Origin: an uncultured Verrucomicrobiota bacterium
GTDB taxonomy: Bacteria; Verrucomicrobiota; Kiritimatiellia; CAJWTS01
Direction of reading: 5' to 3'
NCBI GenBank assembly: GCA_913047795.1
Contig: CAJWTS010000032.1
Location: forward strand, 1-42,746
Length of the DNA: 42,746 nt
Shown: positions 17,886 to 27,971 of the stretch, piece after piece
Numbering within the stretch: position 1 is the first letter of the stretch
Layout: every line of letters begins with the position of its first letter
Position numbers and translations under genes: made by a program
The notes under the pieces: model-generated
Told to the model about the DNA's origin: nothing
Seen by the model: the letters and a program-made list of their open reading frames with translations, nothing else
Database searches by the model: none

Positions 17886-18589
17886 GTCGGGGCTACTTCA
17901 TCACGGGAACGGACACCGGTGTCGGCAAGACGGTCATCACCGCCGCATTGCTCAGTGCGCTGCGCGCACGGGGACGCCGGGCCACGGTCATGAAGCCCGT
18001 TCAGACCGGCTGCATCCTCCGCGCCGGAAGTCTCGTGGCGCCGGATGTTGAGTTCTGCCTGCGGGCCGCGGATTGGGCACCTCCTGCGGATGAGTTGGCG
18101 CGGATCAACCCTTACCGCTATGCCCGTGCCTGCTCGCCACACCTCGCCGCGCGCCTGGAGGGACCCGATATATCCGTTCCTGAAATCATGTCCCGTTTCC
18201 ACGAGCTAAGCGAAGCATATGAAACGGTCCTCGTGGAGGGTGCCGGCGGATTGCAGGTCCCGCTTGGTTTTGGACAATCCATGCTCACGCTTCTCGCTAA
18301 CATGGAACTACCGGTCGTTCTTGTGGCGCGCTCCGGCCTTGGTACAATTAATCACTGCATGCTATCCATTGCCGCCTTGCGCGACGCCGAGGTCGAAATC
18401 GCCGGGATTGTCTTTAACGACGCAAACGACAAGCAGGACGAAGAGATTACAGCGGACAACATCGCCATGATCGAGGCGGAGGCAGGCGTTCCCGCGCTCT
18501 TGCGCTTTCCGCAGGTCGCTAACGTCGAAAACGGTGACGTGTTGCGGCCGATTGGCGACCAGATCCTCTCCGCACTGGGCACCGACTGA
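17882..18589 (+). CDS. bioD: Dethiobiotin synthetase
   Basis: 235 residues. It closes the ureido ring of dethiobiotin from DAPA, CO2 and ATP. The P-loop GTDTGVGKT is at 9-17, KPVQTG follows at about 39-44, and VEGAGGLQVPLG is the second family motif. Its ATG sits in an ATGA overlap with bioF, and its stop shares one base with the bioA start, so the three genes should be translated together. Confidence 0.95.
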   Translation: MSRGYFITGTDTGVGKTVITAALLSALRARGRRATVMKPVQTGCILRAGSLVAPDVEFCLRAADWAPPADELARINPYRYARACSPHLAARLEGPDISVPEIMSRFHELSEAYETVLVEGAGGLQVPLGFGQSMLTLLANMELPVVLVARSGLGTINHCMLSIAALRDAEVEIAGIVFNDANDKQDEEITADNIAMIEAEAGVPALLRFPQVANVENGDVLRPIGDQILSALGTD

Positions 18590-19926
18590 TGGCGCAACCG
18601 ATCAATCAAACCTCGACGAGCATGCGCGAGCTGGACCGGCGCCACCTATGGCATCCCTACTCGAAGCATTCCGCCATCCACAGCGAGCCGTTTCCGATCA
18701 TGACCCGCGGCCGCGGCGTGCATCTCTACGACGCCGACGATCGCGCCTACATCGATGGCATCTCCTCCTGGTGGTGCTGCAACCTGGGACACAGCCGCCC
18801 CGATCTCGTCACGGCTTTGCAGCGTCAATCCGATCAACTGCAACACAGCATCCTGGGAAACATGTCGCATCCCGCCGCCGTGCACCTCGCGGCGCGCCTG
18901 GCCGGCATCTTTCCAACCGCGGGCCGGCGGGTGCACTTCGCATCCGACGGAGCAAGTGCCGTGGAAGCGGCATGCAAGATCGCGCTGCAATACCGGCACG
19001 CGATCGGCGAGCCGCACCGCCACAAGTTTCTATCGCTCAAGAACGGGTACCACGGCGACACGCTGGCAATGGTCTCGCTGGGCTTTATCGACGCGTTTCA
19101 CGCGCCGTTCGAACATATGATTCCCCGCGCGCAGCAGGCCCCCGCTCCCTGTCCCGATGCGCGACACCTCGGCATGCAGCCACATAGCTGCACGGCCGAA
19201 TGCCTGGCCGCCTTCCGCGAAACGTTCGCGGCGCATGCTGACGAACTGGCGGCGGTTGTCCTGGAACCTCTCTGCCAGGGAGCGGCGGGCATGCGGCTCT
19301 ATCATCGCGACGCGTTGGCCGAGATCGCGCGCCTTTGCGTGGAACACGACGTGCTCCTGATCGCCGACGAGATTGCGACCGGGTACGGTCGTACAGGACG
19401 CATGTTCGCTTTCGAACATGCCGGTATCGACCCCGATATCGTCTGCCTCGGCAAAGGATTGACCGGCGGATACCTGCCGATGAGCGCAACCGTTGTAACG
19501 GACAGAATATACGCGGCTTTCACCGACAAGCCCGAGGACCACACGTTCTACCACGGACACACATTCGCCGGTAATCCGATCGCGGCTGCGACGGCCATCG
19601 CCGTGCTGGACGCCTATCGCGACGAGGATATCGTCGAACGTGCTGCCCGCGCGGGCGAGACGCTACGCCGGCAACTTGAGGCATTTGTCGACGAACCCGG
19701 CGTGGCCGATGTGCGCTGCCTCGGCATGATCGGCGCGGTCGAGCTAAAGGACGCACCATCGCCGCGGCTACCTGAAACGTGCATGGCACGTGGCCTGATT
19801 GTTCGACCACTCGGCAATGTTGTCTACCTCATGCTGCCGCTCGTTGCGGAGAACAAAATCATCGTCGAAGCCACTGATATCCTGCTCGACGGCGTTCGCG
19901 CCTGCGCGGAATTGGGCGCGGGTTGA
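18589..19926 (+). CDS. bioA: Adenosylmethionine-8-amino-7-oxononanoate aminotransferase
   Basis: 445 residues, class III PLP aminotransferase converting KAPA to DAPA with S-adenosylmethionine as usual amino donor. Family features are HLWHPYSKH near the N-terminus, SSWWCCNLGHSRP (59-71), SLKNGYHGDTL (149-159), LLIADEIATGYGRTG and the PLP lysine Lys289 in CLGKGLTGGY. It is the last gene of the bioFDA set. bioB, bioC and a pimeloyl-ACP esterase are not in the window. Confidence 0.95.
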   Translation: MAQPINQTSTSMRELDRRHLWHPYSKHSAIHSEPFPIMTRGRGVHLYDADDRAYIDGISSWWCCNLGHSRPDLVTALQRQSDQLQHSILGNMSHPAAVHLAARLAGIFPTAGRRVHFASDGASAVEAACKIALQYRHAIGEPHRHKFLSLKNGYHGDTLAMVSLGFIDAFHAPFEHMIPRAQQAPAPCPDARHLGMQPHSCTAECLAAFRETFAAHADELAAVVLEPLCQGAAGMRLYHRDALAEIARLCVEHDVLLIADEIATGYGRTGRMFAFEHAGIDPDIVCLGKGLTGGYLPMSATVVTDRIYAAFTDKPEDHTFYHGHTFAGNPIAAATAIAVLDAYRDEDIVERAARAGETLRRQLEAFVDEPGVADVRCLGMIGAVELKDAPSPRLPETCMARGLIVRPLGNVVYLMLPLVAENKIIVEATDILLDGVRACAELGAG

Positions 19927-19980
19927 CGCCAATACGAACGATCTATCTTCCGTCCGGCTCGCCGTGCGATACATCACCGA

Positions 19981-20265
19981 TTAGCGAATCGAAAACCCCG
20001 TGAACGGACCCGCCACATCTTCCTCTGCGACGGCGACGTCACTGACCCGGGCGTATTCGGGTCCATCGTGGCACCAGGCGATGAAAGAGGTCACGGCTTG
20101 GGGCGCGCCTTCGCAAACCGCTTCAACGGCCCCGTCGGGCTGATTTCGCACCCATCCCACAAGCCCCAGCCCCCGGGCGGCGTCACGCGCAATCACACGG
20201 AAGAAAACACCCTGCACCCGGCCCTGCACAACGATGCGTACCCGTCGGCAGGGTTCAGTCGTCAC
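19981..20265 (-). CDS. acyP: Acylphosphatase
   Basis: 94 residues, the usual acylphosphatase size. Catalytic Arg23 lies in VQGRVQGVFFR and Asn41 in GWVRNQPDGAVEAVCEG, both intact. It hydrolyses carboxyl-phosphate bonds of small acyl phosphates in the cytoplasm. Its ATG lies 11 bases inside the end of pcm, so it is probably translated by coupling. Its 3' end faces bioA with a 54-base gap holding no clear terminator. Confidence 0.93.
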   Translation of the reverse strand: MTTEPCRRVRIVVQGRVQGVFFRVIARDAARGLGLVGWVRNQPDGAVEAVCEGAPQAVTSFIAWCHDGPEYARVSDVAVAEEDVAGPFTGFSIR

Positions 20266-21019
20266 CGTGCACCATCGGCACGAACCGGACAGGCAGGTCG
20301 CGTTCCGTGACTACCCGGCCCTCTTTCTTGCGCAGGATCACGAGGCGCTGGCTGGACTCGCCCACGGGAACGATCATGCGTCCGTTGTCCTTCAGCTGAT
20401 CCACGAGTGTCTGCGGAGCGTCCGCCGGCGCGCAGGTCACAATGACGGCATCGAACGGGCTGTGTACCGGCCAGCCCTTGTAACCGTCGCCGGTGCGAAC
20501 CTTGACGTCCTTATACCCTTCGTCCTTCAGCACGGCTGCCGCGTGTCGCGCCAACTCCGGCACGATCTCAATGCTGAAGACCTGCATTCCCATCTCTGCC
20601 AGGATGGCGGCCTGGTAGCCGGATCCCGTTCCGATTTCGAGAATACGTTCGCCCGGCTTGAGCCCCATGCGCTCGGTCATGTAGGCCACAATGTACGGCT
20701 GGGATATCGTCTGGCCGTGGCCGATCGGACAGGGATGATCGCCGTAAGGCGCACAGCGACCACGCATCGCCGCAGGAACATAGACATGCCGCCGTACGGA
20801 AGCCATCGCCTGAAGCACGCCTGCGTCCTTGATTCCATAGGCACGCAGCCCCTCCACCATCTGCTTCCGTGCCTCGCTCCAATCTGGCTCGCGCTTCTTC
20901 ACGGGTTCATCGGCGCAGGATATGCACAACAGCGCGACCGTCAGCGCCAATGGTCCAATCGCGCGCCGCAGAAAAAGGTCAGTCCATAATGGCAATATAC
21001 GGAAGATCGCGAAACTCAT
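20255..21019 (-). CDS. pcm: Protein-L-isoaspartate O-methyltransferase, exported form
   Basis: 254 residues. The core has GHGQTISQPYIVAYM (100-114), the SAM-binding loop LEIGTGSGYQAAIL (127-140) and DAVIVTCAPADAP, all typical of PCM, which methylates isoaspartyl residues in damaged proteins. Unusually, the first 35 residues include a hydrophobic stretch (AIGPLALTVALLCISC) after positive charges, resembling a signal or lipoprotein peptide with Cys35 as a possible lipid site (lipobox imperfect). The enzyme may therefore act in the periplasm. The ATG at 21019 overlaps hpt by 41 bases. No good Shine-Dalgarno is visible, so the start is less certain than the function. Confidence 0.88.
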   Translation of the reverse strand: MSFAIFRILPLWTDLFLRRAIGPLALTVALLCISCADEPVKKREPDWSEARKQMVEGLRAYGIKDAGVLQAMASVRRHVYVPAAMRGRCAPYGDHPCPIGHGQTISQPYIVAYMTERMGLKPGERILEIGTGSGYQAAILAEMGMQVFSIEIVPELARHAAAVLKDEGYKDVKVRTGDGYKGWPVHSPFDAVIVTCAPADAPQTLVDQLKDNGRMIVPVGESSQRLVILRKKEGRVVTERDLPVRFVPMVHGDD

Positions 21020-21485
21020 TTTCGTAGTCCAGTCCATATCCGACGACAAAGACATCCTCGATCTCGAAGCCCACGTACTTTGCGTCGACCTCGGAAATCC
21101 TGTCGCGACGTTTGTCAAGCAGGACGCAGTTCGTGATGGTGCCGGCGCCCGCGCGCAGCAATTCTTCGCGCAACAATGTCAGCGTACGACCCGTGTCCAG
21201 AATATCCTCGATGACCAGCACGCTGCGTCCGGCAACGGACGGGGGAACATCACCCAGCAACACCGGATCCTGCCGAGCTTCCCTTTCGCCGACGTACGAC
21301 GATATCGTAACCGTCTCAAGGTCTTCCGGGCGCCCGAGCGCCTTCAGCAGGTCGCGCGCAAAGGGCAAGGCGCCCTCCCTTATTGCGATCGGCAGAAACC
21401 CGTCCAGTGCCCCGTCCGCCTCTATCTCGCCGGCTATTTGCACGACCCGTCGCTGAATCTCGTCCGCGTTGATCAGTACGTTCAT
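20979..21485 (-). CDS. hpt: Hypoxanthine phosphoribosyltransferase
   Basis: 168 residues. The PRPP-binding motif is VLVIEDILDTGRT (90-101), preceded by the flexible-loop region TISSYVGEREA and followed by VLLDKRRDR and VVGYGLDYENEFRDLPYIA, a strong Hpt ending. It salvages hypoxanthine (and possibly guanine) to nucleotides. The ATG at 21485 is chosen because the upstream extension shows no family similarity and AGGG precedes the ATG. It leads the hpt-pcm-acyP run. Confidence 0.93.
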   Translation of the reverse strand: MNVLINADEIQRRVVQIAGEIEADGALDGFLPIAIREGALPFARDLLKALGRPEDLETVTISSYVGEREARQDPVLLGDVPPSVAGRSVLVIEDILDTGRTLTLLREELLRAGAGTITNCVLLDKRRDRISEVDAKYVGFEIEDVFVVGYGLDYENEFRDLPYIAIMD

Positions 21486-21597
21486 ATCACCCTGTCTCCA
21501 CGCGCCGCTGTTGCGACGATGGCATGCTATTGGGGATTTCTGGCCTTTACAAGCCGTGATGTTCGTAGCATCTTGTGCGCCCTCTTGAGATCTGGTC

Positions 21598-21930
21598 ATG
21601 TCCAAAGCCGCACAATATGTCATCGTTCAAACCACCGTTAAGGACGCCGATCAAGCGGCATCCCTTGCAACGTCCATCGTGGAACGACGCTTCGCCGCAT
21701 GCGTTCAGCAGTGGCCGATTCAGAGCACCTATCGCTGGCAGGGATCGATCGAGCATGCATCCGAACATGTGCTCGCGGCTAAGACAACGGCCGCCGGCGC
21801 CCGTAAACTAATGGACCTGATCCGGGAACAACATACTTACGATGTGCCGGAGATCATCGTGACGCCGATAACGGATGGCGCCACGACCTATCTCAACTGG
21901 TTGGACGAAGAAACGACGACGGATGGTTAA
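21598..21930 (+). CDS. cutA: Divalent-cation tolerance protein CutA
   Basis: 110 residues, a small trimeric ferredoxin-like protein. Matching segments are VIVQTTVKDADQAASLA, ERRFAACVQQWPIQSTYRWQG and the closing HTYDVPEIIVTPITDG motif. The family is linked to metal tolerance, but its exact role is debated. It diverges from hpt over 112 bases and overlaps argB by eight bases. Confidence 0.95.
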   Translation: MSKAAQYVIVQTTVKDADQAASLATSIVERRFAACVQQWPIQSTYRWQGSIEHASEHVLAAKTTAAGARKLMDLIREQHTYDVPEIIVTPITDGATTYLNWLDEETTTDG

Positions 21931-22756
21931 ACAACTCATAGATCAGGCCGTTGTCCTGGTTGACCAGGCGCTGCCCTATGCGCAGGCCTTCCGCGGCGCG
22001 ACCTTTGTCATCAAGTACGGCGGCAAGGCCATGATCACCGATACGCTGAAACAGTCGGTGACGCGGGATATTGCGCTGCTGAAAGCCTTCGGAATCAACC
22101 CCGTGGTCGTGCACGGCGGCGGACCGGAGATTACGCGGCGCATGGAGAAAGCCCGGCTGAAGCCGACGTTCGTCAACGGTCTGCGCGTCACCAATGCAGC
22201 CACCATACGGATCGTGCGCGACGTATTTCTGGAGATCAATAACGAGATCGCGGACCGGTTGCGTGGTCACGATACAAAGTCCCAACGTGTCGCCGGCTGC
22301 TTGACCGCGAAACAGAAGAACGCCGACCTCGGCATGGTGGGCACCCTGACCCGCGTCGATAAGAAGAAGATCAGGGCTGTGCTCGATCGCGGCGCCGTGC
22401 CCGTTATTTCTCCCATCGCGACCGACGGAAAACGCTCGTACAATATCAACGCCGATACGGCGGCAACGGAAATTGCGATCGCGTTGCGGGCGCGCAAGCT
22501 AACGATTCTCTCGGACGTCGACGGGGTGCTCGAGGATGGGGCGCTCGTATCGCATCTGTCTATCGCGATCGCCCGACGGCACATCAAGCGGGGGGTCATC
22601 ACAGGCGGCATGATCCCGAAGGTTGAGGCCTGCATCCGGGCAGTCGAGGCAGGCGTTCCGAAGGCGCACCTGATCAATGGAACCATCGCGCACTCGCTCT
22701 TGTTCGAGATTTTTACGGACACCGGCGTCGGAACCGAGATCGTTAGCCGGCGCTAG
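21923..22756 (+). CDS. argB: Acetylglutamate kinase
   Basis: 277 residues, amino acid kinase fold, phosphorylating N-acetylglutamate in arginine synthesis. Visible motifs are IKYGGKAM (30-37), VVHGGGPEI (62-70), FVNGLRVT and SDVDGVLEDG. An N-terminal helix of about 25 residues precedes the core, as in hexameric arginine-inhibited enzymes, so feedback inhibition by arginine is likely (inference). The ATG at 21923 lies inside the end of cutA. Its stop is two bases from the convergent ogt stop. Confidence 0.95.
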   Translation: MVKQLIDQAVVLVDQALPYAQAFRGATFVIKYGGKAMITDTLKQSVTRDIALLKAFGINPVVVHGGGPEITRRMEKARLKPTFVNGLRVTNAATIRIVRDVFLEINNEIADRLRGHDTKSQRVAGCLTAKQKNADLGMVGTLTRVDKKKIRAVLDRGAVPVISPIATDGKRSYNINADTAATEIAIALRARKLTILSDVDGVLEDGALVSHLSIAIARRHIKRGVITGGMIPKVEACIRAVEAGVPKAHLINGTIAHSLLFEIFTDTGVGTEIVSRR

Positions 22757-22758
22757 GC

Positions 22759-23082
22759 TCAGCTGAAATCGTACAGGTATTCACGCGAGGCCACGCAGTT
22801 GCCCTCGATCGGAATGCCCTCCTGCTCCAACAAGCGATGCTTGCGACGCCATGTCGCACCGGCCGTCGCGCCGGCGTAACCACCCAGGGACAGGTCCGCG
22901 CGCACAACCCTGTGGCAGGGCACGCGTGGACCGTTAGGGTTCCGGCGCAGGGCCTGGCCAACCGCGCGTGCCGACCCGCAATCGAGATAGACAGCGAGTA
23001 AACCGTAGGTCGTAACGCGACCACGGGGAATCTGCGTCAAAGCCTCATAAACTCGCGACTCGAATGGCGTAGGCGTCCTCAT
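22759..23082 (-). CDS. ogt: Methylated-DNA-protein cysteine methyltransferase, short form
   Basis: 107 residues equal to the C-terminal DNA-binding and catalytic domain of Ogt/MGMT. The active site VPCHRVV holds the acceptor Cys56. Alkyltransferase-like (ATL) proteins have Trp there, so this looks like an active methyl acceptor. RAVGQALRRNPNG is the DNA-recognition helix with the Arg finger, and YGLLAVYLDCGSARAVG precedes it. The N-terminal Ada-like domain is missing, which is common in small members. The ATG is chosen over an upstream TTG (23118); neither has a clear ribosome site. Confidence 0.88.
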   Translation of the reverse strand: MRTPTPFESRVYEALTQIPRGRVTTYGLLAVYLDCGSARAVGQALRRNPNGPRVPCHRVVRADLSLGGYAGATAGATWRRKHRLLEQEGIPIEGNCVASREYLYDFS

Positions 23083-23203
23083 CAACGCGAGAATGGACAA
23101 GATTGGATGTGGCCTCAAGCGTCGACATCAACAGGTGGTGCCTCTGGCCTATGCCCCCGGTTGCCCGGTCCAGATTTAGGTAGACGACGCGCATTAAACA
23201 TCG

Positions 23204-24673
23204 TTGAATGGCCACATGGTTGAAGCAAATACCATGGAGAGCACACCCGAAGCCGCCCGCGCAACGTACGCCGAGATGCAGGTCGTCCTGATCGATGACG
23301 ATCCGATGATGCTGCGTAGCCTAACCGGCGCCCTCTCTGATCTCGGGTTTGCGATCAAGAGTTTCGATCAACCGGCCGAGGGGATCGATTGGATTCGTGA
23401 CAACGGGGCCGATATTGTCATCAGCGATATCCGGATGCCCAAGATTGACGGCTTCGAGGTGCTCGAGAGGGTCAAGGAGATCGACCCGCTCTGCGACGTG
23501 ATATTCATCACAGCCTTTGCGCAAAGCGAACACGCCATACGCGCCCTGCGGCACGGCGCTTCCGACTTCTTCCACAAGCCCTTCAGCCTCTCCGAGCTAC
23601 ACGCCGCGATCGAACGCACCACGCGTTATCGCATGCTGGCACAGCAGCGCGCACTCCTGTCCGAACAGGTGAACGTTCTCAACGAGCAGATTAATCACGA
23701 CGCTCGTGGCGAAACGGCCATGCTCGGGAAATCGCCGGCCATGGTACGGCTCGCGGCCGATATCGTCGATGTCGCAACCACCAACTCAACCGTCCTGATC
23801 ATTGGCGAAAGCGGCACGGGCAAGGAACTTGTTGCCACGGCCATCCACCAGACCAGCCCGCTCAAGGACAAACCATTCATCACCGTGAACTGTGCGTCTA
23901 TTCCCGAAGACCTTTTCGAGTCCGAGATGTTCGGCCATAAACGCGGCGCATTCACCGGAGCTGTCGAGTCGCGAACCGGGTACGTAGAAGCAGCAGATGG
24001 CGGAACTTTATTTCTGGATGAGATCGGCGATATGCCGATGAAGACGCAGCCAAAGATTCTACGACTGCTTGAGCAGAAGGTGTATCGCCGTGTCGGCGAG
24101 ACCGAGGAAACCCGGATCGAGGTGCGCGTAATCGCCGCCACGAACCGCGACCTGGACACCATGGTCAAGGAGAAGCACTTCCGTGAAGACCTCTTCTATC
24201 GGCTCAGTGTCTGCACGCTCAGCCTGCCCGCGTTACGCGAGCGCAAGGAGGACGTTCCATTGCTGGCGACCTATTTCGGACTCAAGTTTTGCGACGAGAT
24301 GGGAAAATCGATCGACAAGATCGACGACACGGCCCTGGCGGCTCTAATGGCGTATGACTACCCGGGCAACGTTCGGGAGTTACGCAACGTCATGGAAAAC
24401 ACCGTCATTCACTACAAGCATACGGGTACCATTCGGCGTGAGGATCTGCCCGAACGCATGCTCGGTGGAAACGCCGACGCCCCGGGGCCCAGTTCGGAAA
24501 ACTGGCCAATCGATACCATGAAGTTCCTGGACGTGGAACGCATGCTTTATAGCGAAGCGTTAAACCGTACGGAGCAGAACGTGACGGCATCGGCACGCTT
24601 ACTCGGAATCTCGCGCGGCAAGTTACGGCGGCGATTGGCTGCACTGGACATGCAGCCGGCTGAGGACGAGTAG
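23204..24673 (+). CDS. Sigma-54-dependent response regulator (NtrC family)
   Basis: 489 residues with three full domains. The receiver (about 25-140) has acidic pocket Asp31-33, phospho-acceptor Asp75, Thr103 and Lys125. The AAA+ domain has Walker A GESGTGKE (201-208), the sigma-54 contact loop GAFTGA (248-253) and Walker B GGTLFLDEIGDM. A Fis-type helix-turn-helix closes the protein (NVTASARLLGISRGKLRRRL). It should activate RpoN promoters when phosphorylated. No histidine kinase is adjacent, so its partner and targets are unknown. The start is uncertain: a TTG (23204) and in-frame ATGs at 23216 and 23234 are alternatives. Confidence 0.93.
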   Translation: MNGHMVEANTMESTPEAARATYAEMQVVLIDDDPMMLRSLTGALSDLGFAIKSFDQPAEGIDWIRDNGADIVISDIRMPKIDGFEVLERVKEIDPLCDVIFITAFAQSEHAIRALRHGASDFFHKPFSLSELHAAIERTTRYRMLAQQRALLSEQVNVLNEQINHDARGETAMLGKSPAMVRLAADIVDVATTNSTVLIIGESGTGKELVATAIHQTSPLKDKPFITVNCASIPEDLFESEMFGHKRGAFTGAVESRTGYVEAADGGTLFLDEIGDMPMKTQPKILRLLEQKVYRRVGETEETRIEVRVIAATNRDLDTMVKEKHFREDLFYRLSVCTLSLPALRERKEDVPLLATYFGLKFCDEMGKSIDKIDDTALAALMAYDYPGNVRELRNVMENTVIHYKHTGTIRREDLPERMLGGNADAPGPSSENWPIDTMKFLDVERMLYSEALNRTEQNVTASARLLGISRGKLRRRLAALDMQPAEDE

Positions 24674-24681
24674 TTCGCCCG

Positions 24682-25953
<1,272 letters not shown>

Positions 25954-25959
25954 GACGAG

Positions 25960-26580
25960 CTACTTCGATGATTTCCCGGATTCGGGCCGGTTGACAACGA
26001 CCTCGTCGACAACCCCGTAGTCCTTCGCTTCGGATGCGGACATGAAGAAATCGCGATCCGTGTCTTTCGCGATCTCGTCCACCGCCTTACCGGTATGGGT
26101 CGCCAGAATTTCATTGAGCCGGTCGCGCGTCTTGAGGATCTCGGTTGCCTGGATATTGATGTCCGCCGCCTGCCCCTGCACGCCGCCCCAGGGTTGATGG
26201 ATCATGATGCGGGCATTGGGCAGCGCAAAGCGCTTGCCCGCCGCGCCGGCGGCAAGCAGCACGGCTCCCATGCTCGAGGCTTGTCCAACACAGTACGTGG
26301 CGACGTCGCACTTGAGAAACTGAATGGTGTCATAGATGCCCAGGCCTGCGGTGACCGATCCGCCCGGCGAGTTGATGTAGACGTTCACATCCTTATCGGG
26401 ATCCTCGCTCTGCAAGAACAGAAGTTGCGCAACGATCAGATTGCTGACGTCATCGTCGATGCCTGTCCCGATGAAGATGATGCGATCCTTGAGCAACCGC
26501 GAATAGATGTCATAAGCGCGTTCGCCGCGCCCGGTCTGCTCGACCACCATGGGTACCAACATTTGATTCTTCTCCTGCAT
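25960..26580 (-). CDS. clpP: ATP-dependent Clp protease proteolytic subunit ClpP
   Basis: 206 residues, serine protease forming the barrel that works with ClpX. The catalytic triad is visible: Ser103 in GQASSMGAV, His128 in MIHQP and Asp177 in [12 protein letters not shown] six bases before the ATG at 26580 decides the start and excludes a 17-residue upstream extension. It lies between tig and clpX. Confidence 0.97.
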   Translation of the reverse strand: MQEKNQMLVPMVVEQTGRGERAYDIYSRLLKDRIIFIGTGIDDDVSNLIVAQLLFLQSEDPDKDVNVYINSPGGSVTAGLGIYDTIQFLKCDVATYCVGQASSMGAVLLAAGAAGKRFALPNARIMIHQPWGGVQGQAADINIQATEILKTRDRLNEILATHTGKAVDEIAKDTDRDFFMSASEAKDYGVVDEVVVNRPESGKSSK

Positions 26581-26652
26581 GTCTAACTCCAAACAGCCCA
26601 ACACGCGCAAACGCCGCGCCCGGGGCAACACAACAAAACCATCGGGTACAGT

Positions 26653-27951
26653 CTAGGTCTTGATCTTCGCGTTTTCCAACAGAAAATCCAGGACCTTGTC
26701 CATCAGTAGATCGTCGCGCAGACCGGCCATGGCCTCCTCGTTCTCGAACTGCGCTTTCACGCGTTCGTACGATTCTCCGTAGCCCTGTGCAATCTGTTCG
26801 ATCCGCGCGCGCACTTCATCGTCCGCTACCGCAATTGACTCTTCTTCGCCGATCTTGGCTAAAATAAACGATAGCTTTACTCGATTCTGAGATGAACTCT
26901 CAGCGGCACTGAAGAGTTGATCTTTCTGCGTTTCAATTTCGTCACGGGAGACACCGCGTGCCATGTTCTCACGGACGATATTCTGCAAAATACGTTGCTG
27001 CTCGCGCTGAACAAGCGACTCCGGCAGCGCGACATCGGCCTTCTTGAGCAACAAGTCTGCAAGCTCGTTCTTCAGACGACCCTTTTCCTGACTCTCCGCA
27101 TGAGCCGTGATCTCTCCGCGGAGGCGTTCCTTCAGCGCATCGATCGACTCGACACCGGCCACCTTCAGCAAATCATCATCGTTTTCCGGCATCCGTTTCT
27201 CGCGAATCGCCCGGACGGTAGCCGTGTAACGCGCCAATTGTCCGGCCAGGTCCGAAAGGGTGAAGTCGTCGGGAAAGGATACGTCGATCTCCCGCGTCTC
27301 ATCGATCGCGGCACCGACGAGTCCCTGCCCCAGTCCGGGTATAAACTCAGGGCCGCCCAGCATAATCCAAAAATCGGAACCGCCACCAACGCGAGTTGAA
27401 TCCGGAAATTTATCCGCGATCAACTCGTCCTGCATGCGGCCTTCATAATCGACACGAATATAATCAGCGTCCAATACGGTTCGACCGGCGACTTCTTCAT
27501 AGGTCGCGTAGCGATCACGCAATTCCGAGAACGCCTGGTCGACTTGTTCATCACTCACCGCGACCGCCTCGCCAGCCAGGCTGAGCCCCTTGTACGTCGG
27601 CAGGGTAACCTCGGGGGTAACATCGAGCGTGACATCAAAGACGAGCGGTTGGCCAGCGGTCACCGGTCCGTCGCTGACCGAAATCACCGAGATGGGCGAG
27701 ATCTTTTCCTGGCTAAGTGCTTCCTGATAGTAACGCGGCACCAGGCGATCCCGCGTATCCTTTTCGATCTCCTTGCGGTAGCGTTTCTCGATGAGGGTGC
27801 CGGGCGTCTTCCCGGCACGGAACCCCGGAATCTTGGCCGACTTCGCGTAGAGCTTGATGACCTGCCCGTATTCGGTGTCGACGACGTCTTCGGGAACTTC
27901 AATACGGAGCACCTTGCGGCACGCCGAGACGTTTTCCATGGATATTTTCAC
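26653..27951 (-). CDS. tig: Trigger factor
   Basis: 432 residues. The N-terminal ribosome-binding domain carries the signature GFRAGKTP (43-50). A peptidyl-prolyl isomerase domain lies roughly at 150-240 and a long helical C-terminal chaperone domain follows. It binds nascent chains at the ribosome exit. A GTG start at 27951 is preferred because AGGGAG lies ten bases upstream and it gives the usual MKIS... beginning; an ATG exists four codons later. It starts 20 bases after the rho stop. Confidence 0.95.
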   Translation of the reverse strand: MKISMENVSACRKVLRIEVPEDVVDTEYGQVIKLYAKSAKIPGFRAGKTPGTLIEKRYRKEIEKDTRDRLVPRYYQEALSQEKISPISVISVSDGPVTAGQPLVFDVTLDVTPEVTLPTYKGLSLAGEAVAVSDEQVDQAFSELRDRYATYEEVAGRTVLDADYIRVDYEGRMQDELIADKFPDSTRVGGGSDFWIMLGGPEFIPGLGQGLVGAAIDETREIDVSFPDDFTLSDLAGQLARYTATVRAIREKRMPENDDDLLKVAGVESIDALKERLRGEITAHAESQEKGRLKNELADLLLKKADVALPESLVQREQQRILQNIVRENMARGVSRDEIETQKDQLFSAAESSSQNRVKLSFILAKIGEEESIAVADDEVRARIEQIAQGYGESYERVKAQFENEEAMAGLRDDLLMDKVLDFLLENAKIKT

Positions 27952-27971
27952 GATCGCGTGACTCCCTGTTC

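Noticed and set aside
20234..20989. 251-codon plus-strand frame opposite pcm
   Set aside because: It overlaps a clear methyltransferase on the minus strand and shows no recognisable motif.
22759..23082. Alkyltransferase-like (ATL) protein
   Set aside because: ATLs have Trp in place of the acceptor Cys. Here the motif is PCHR with Cys56.
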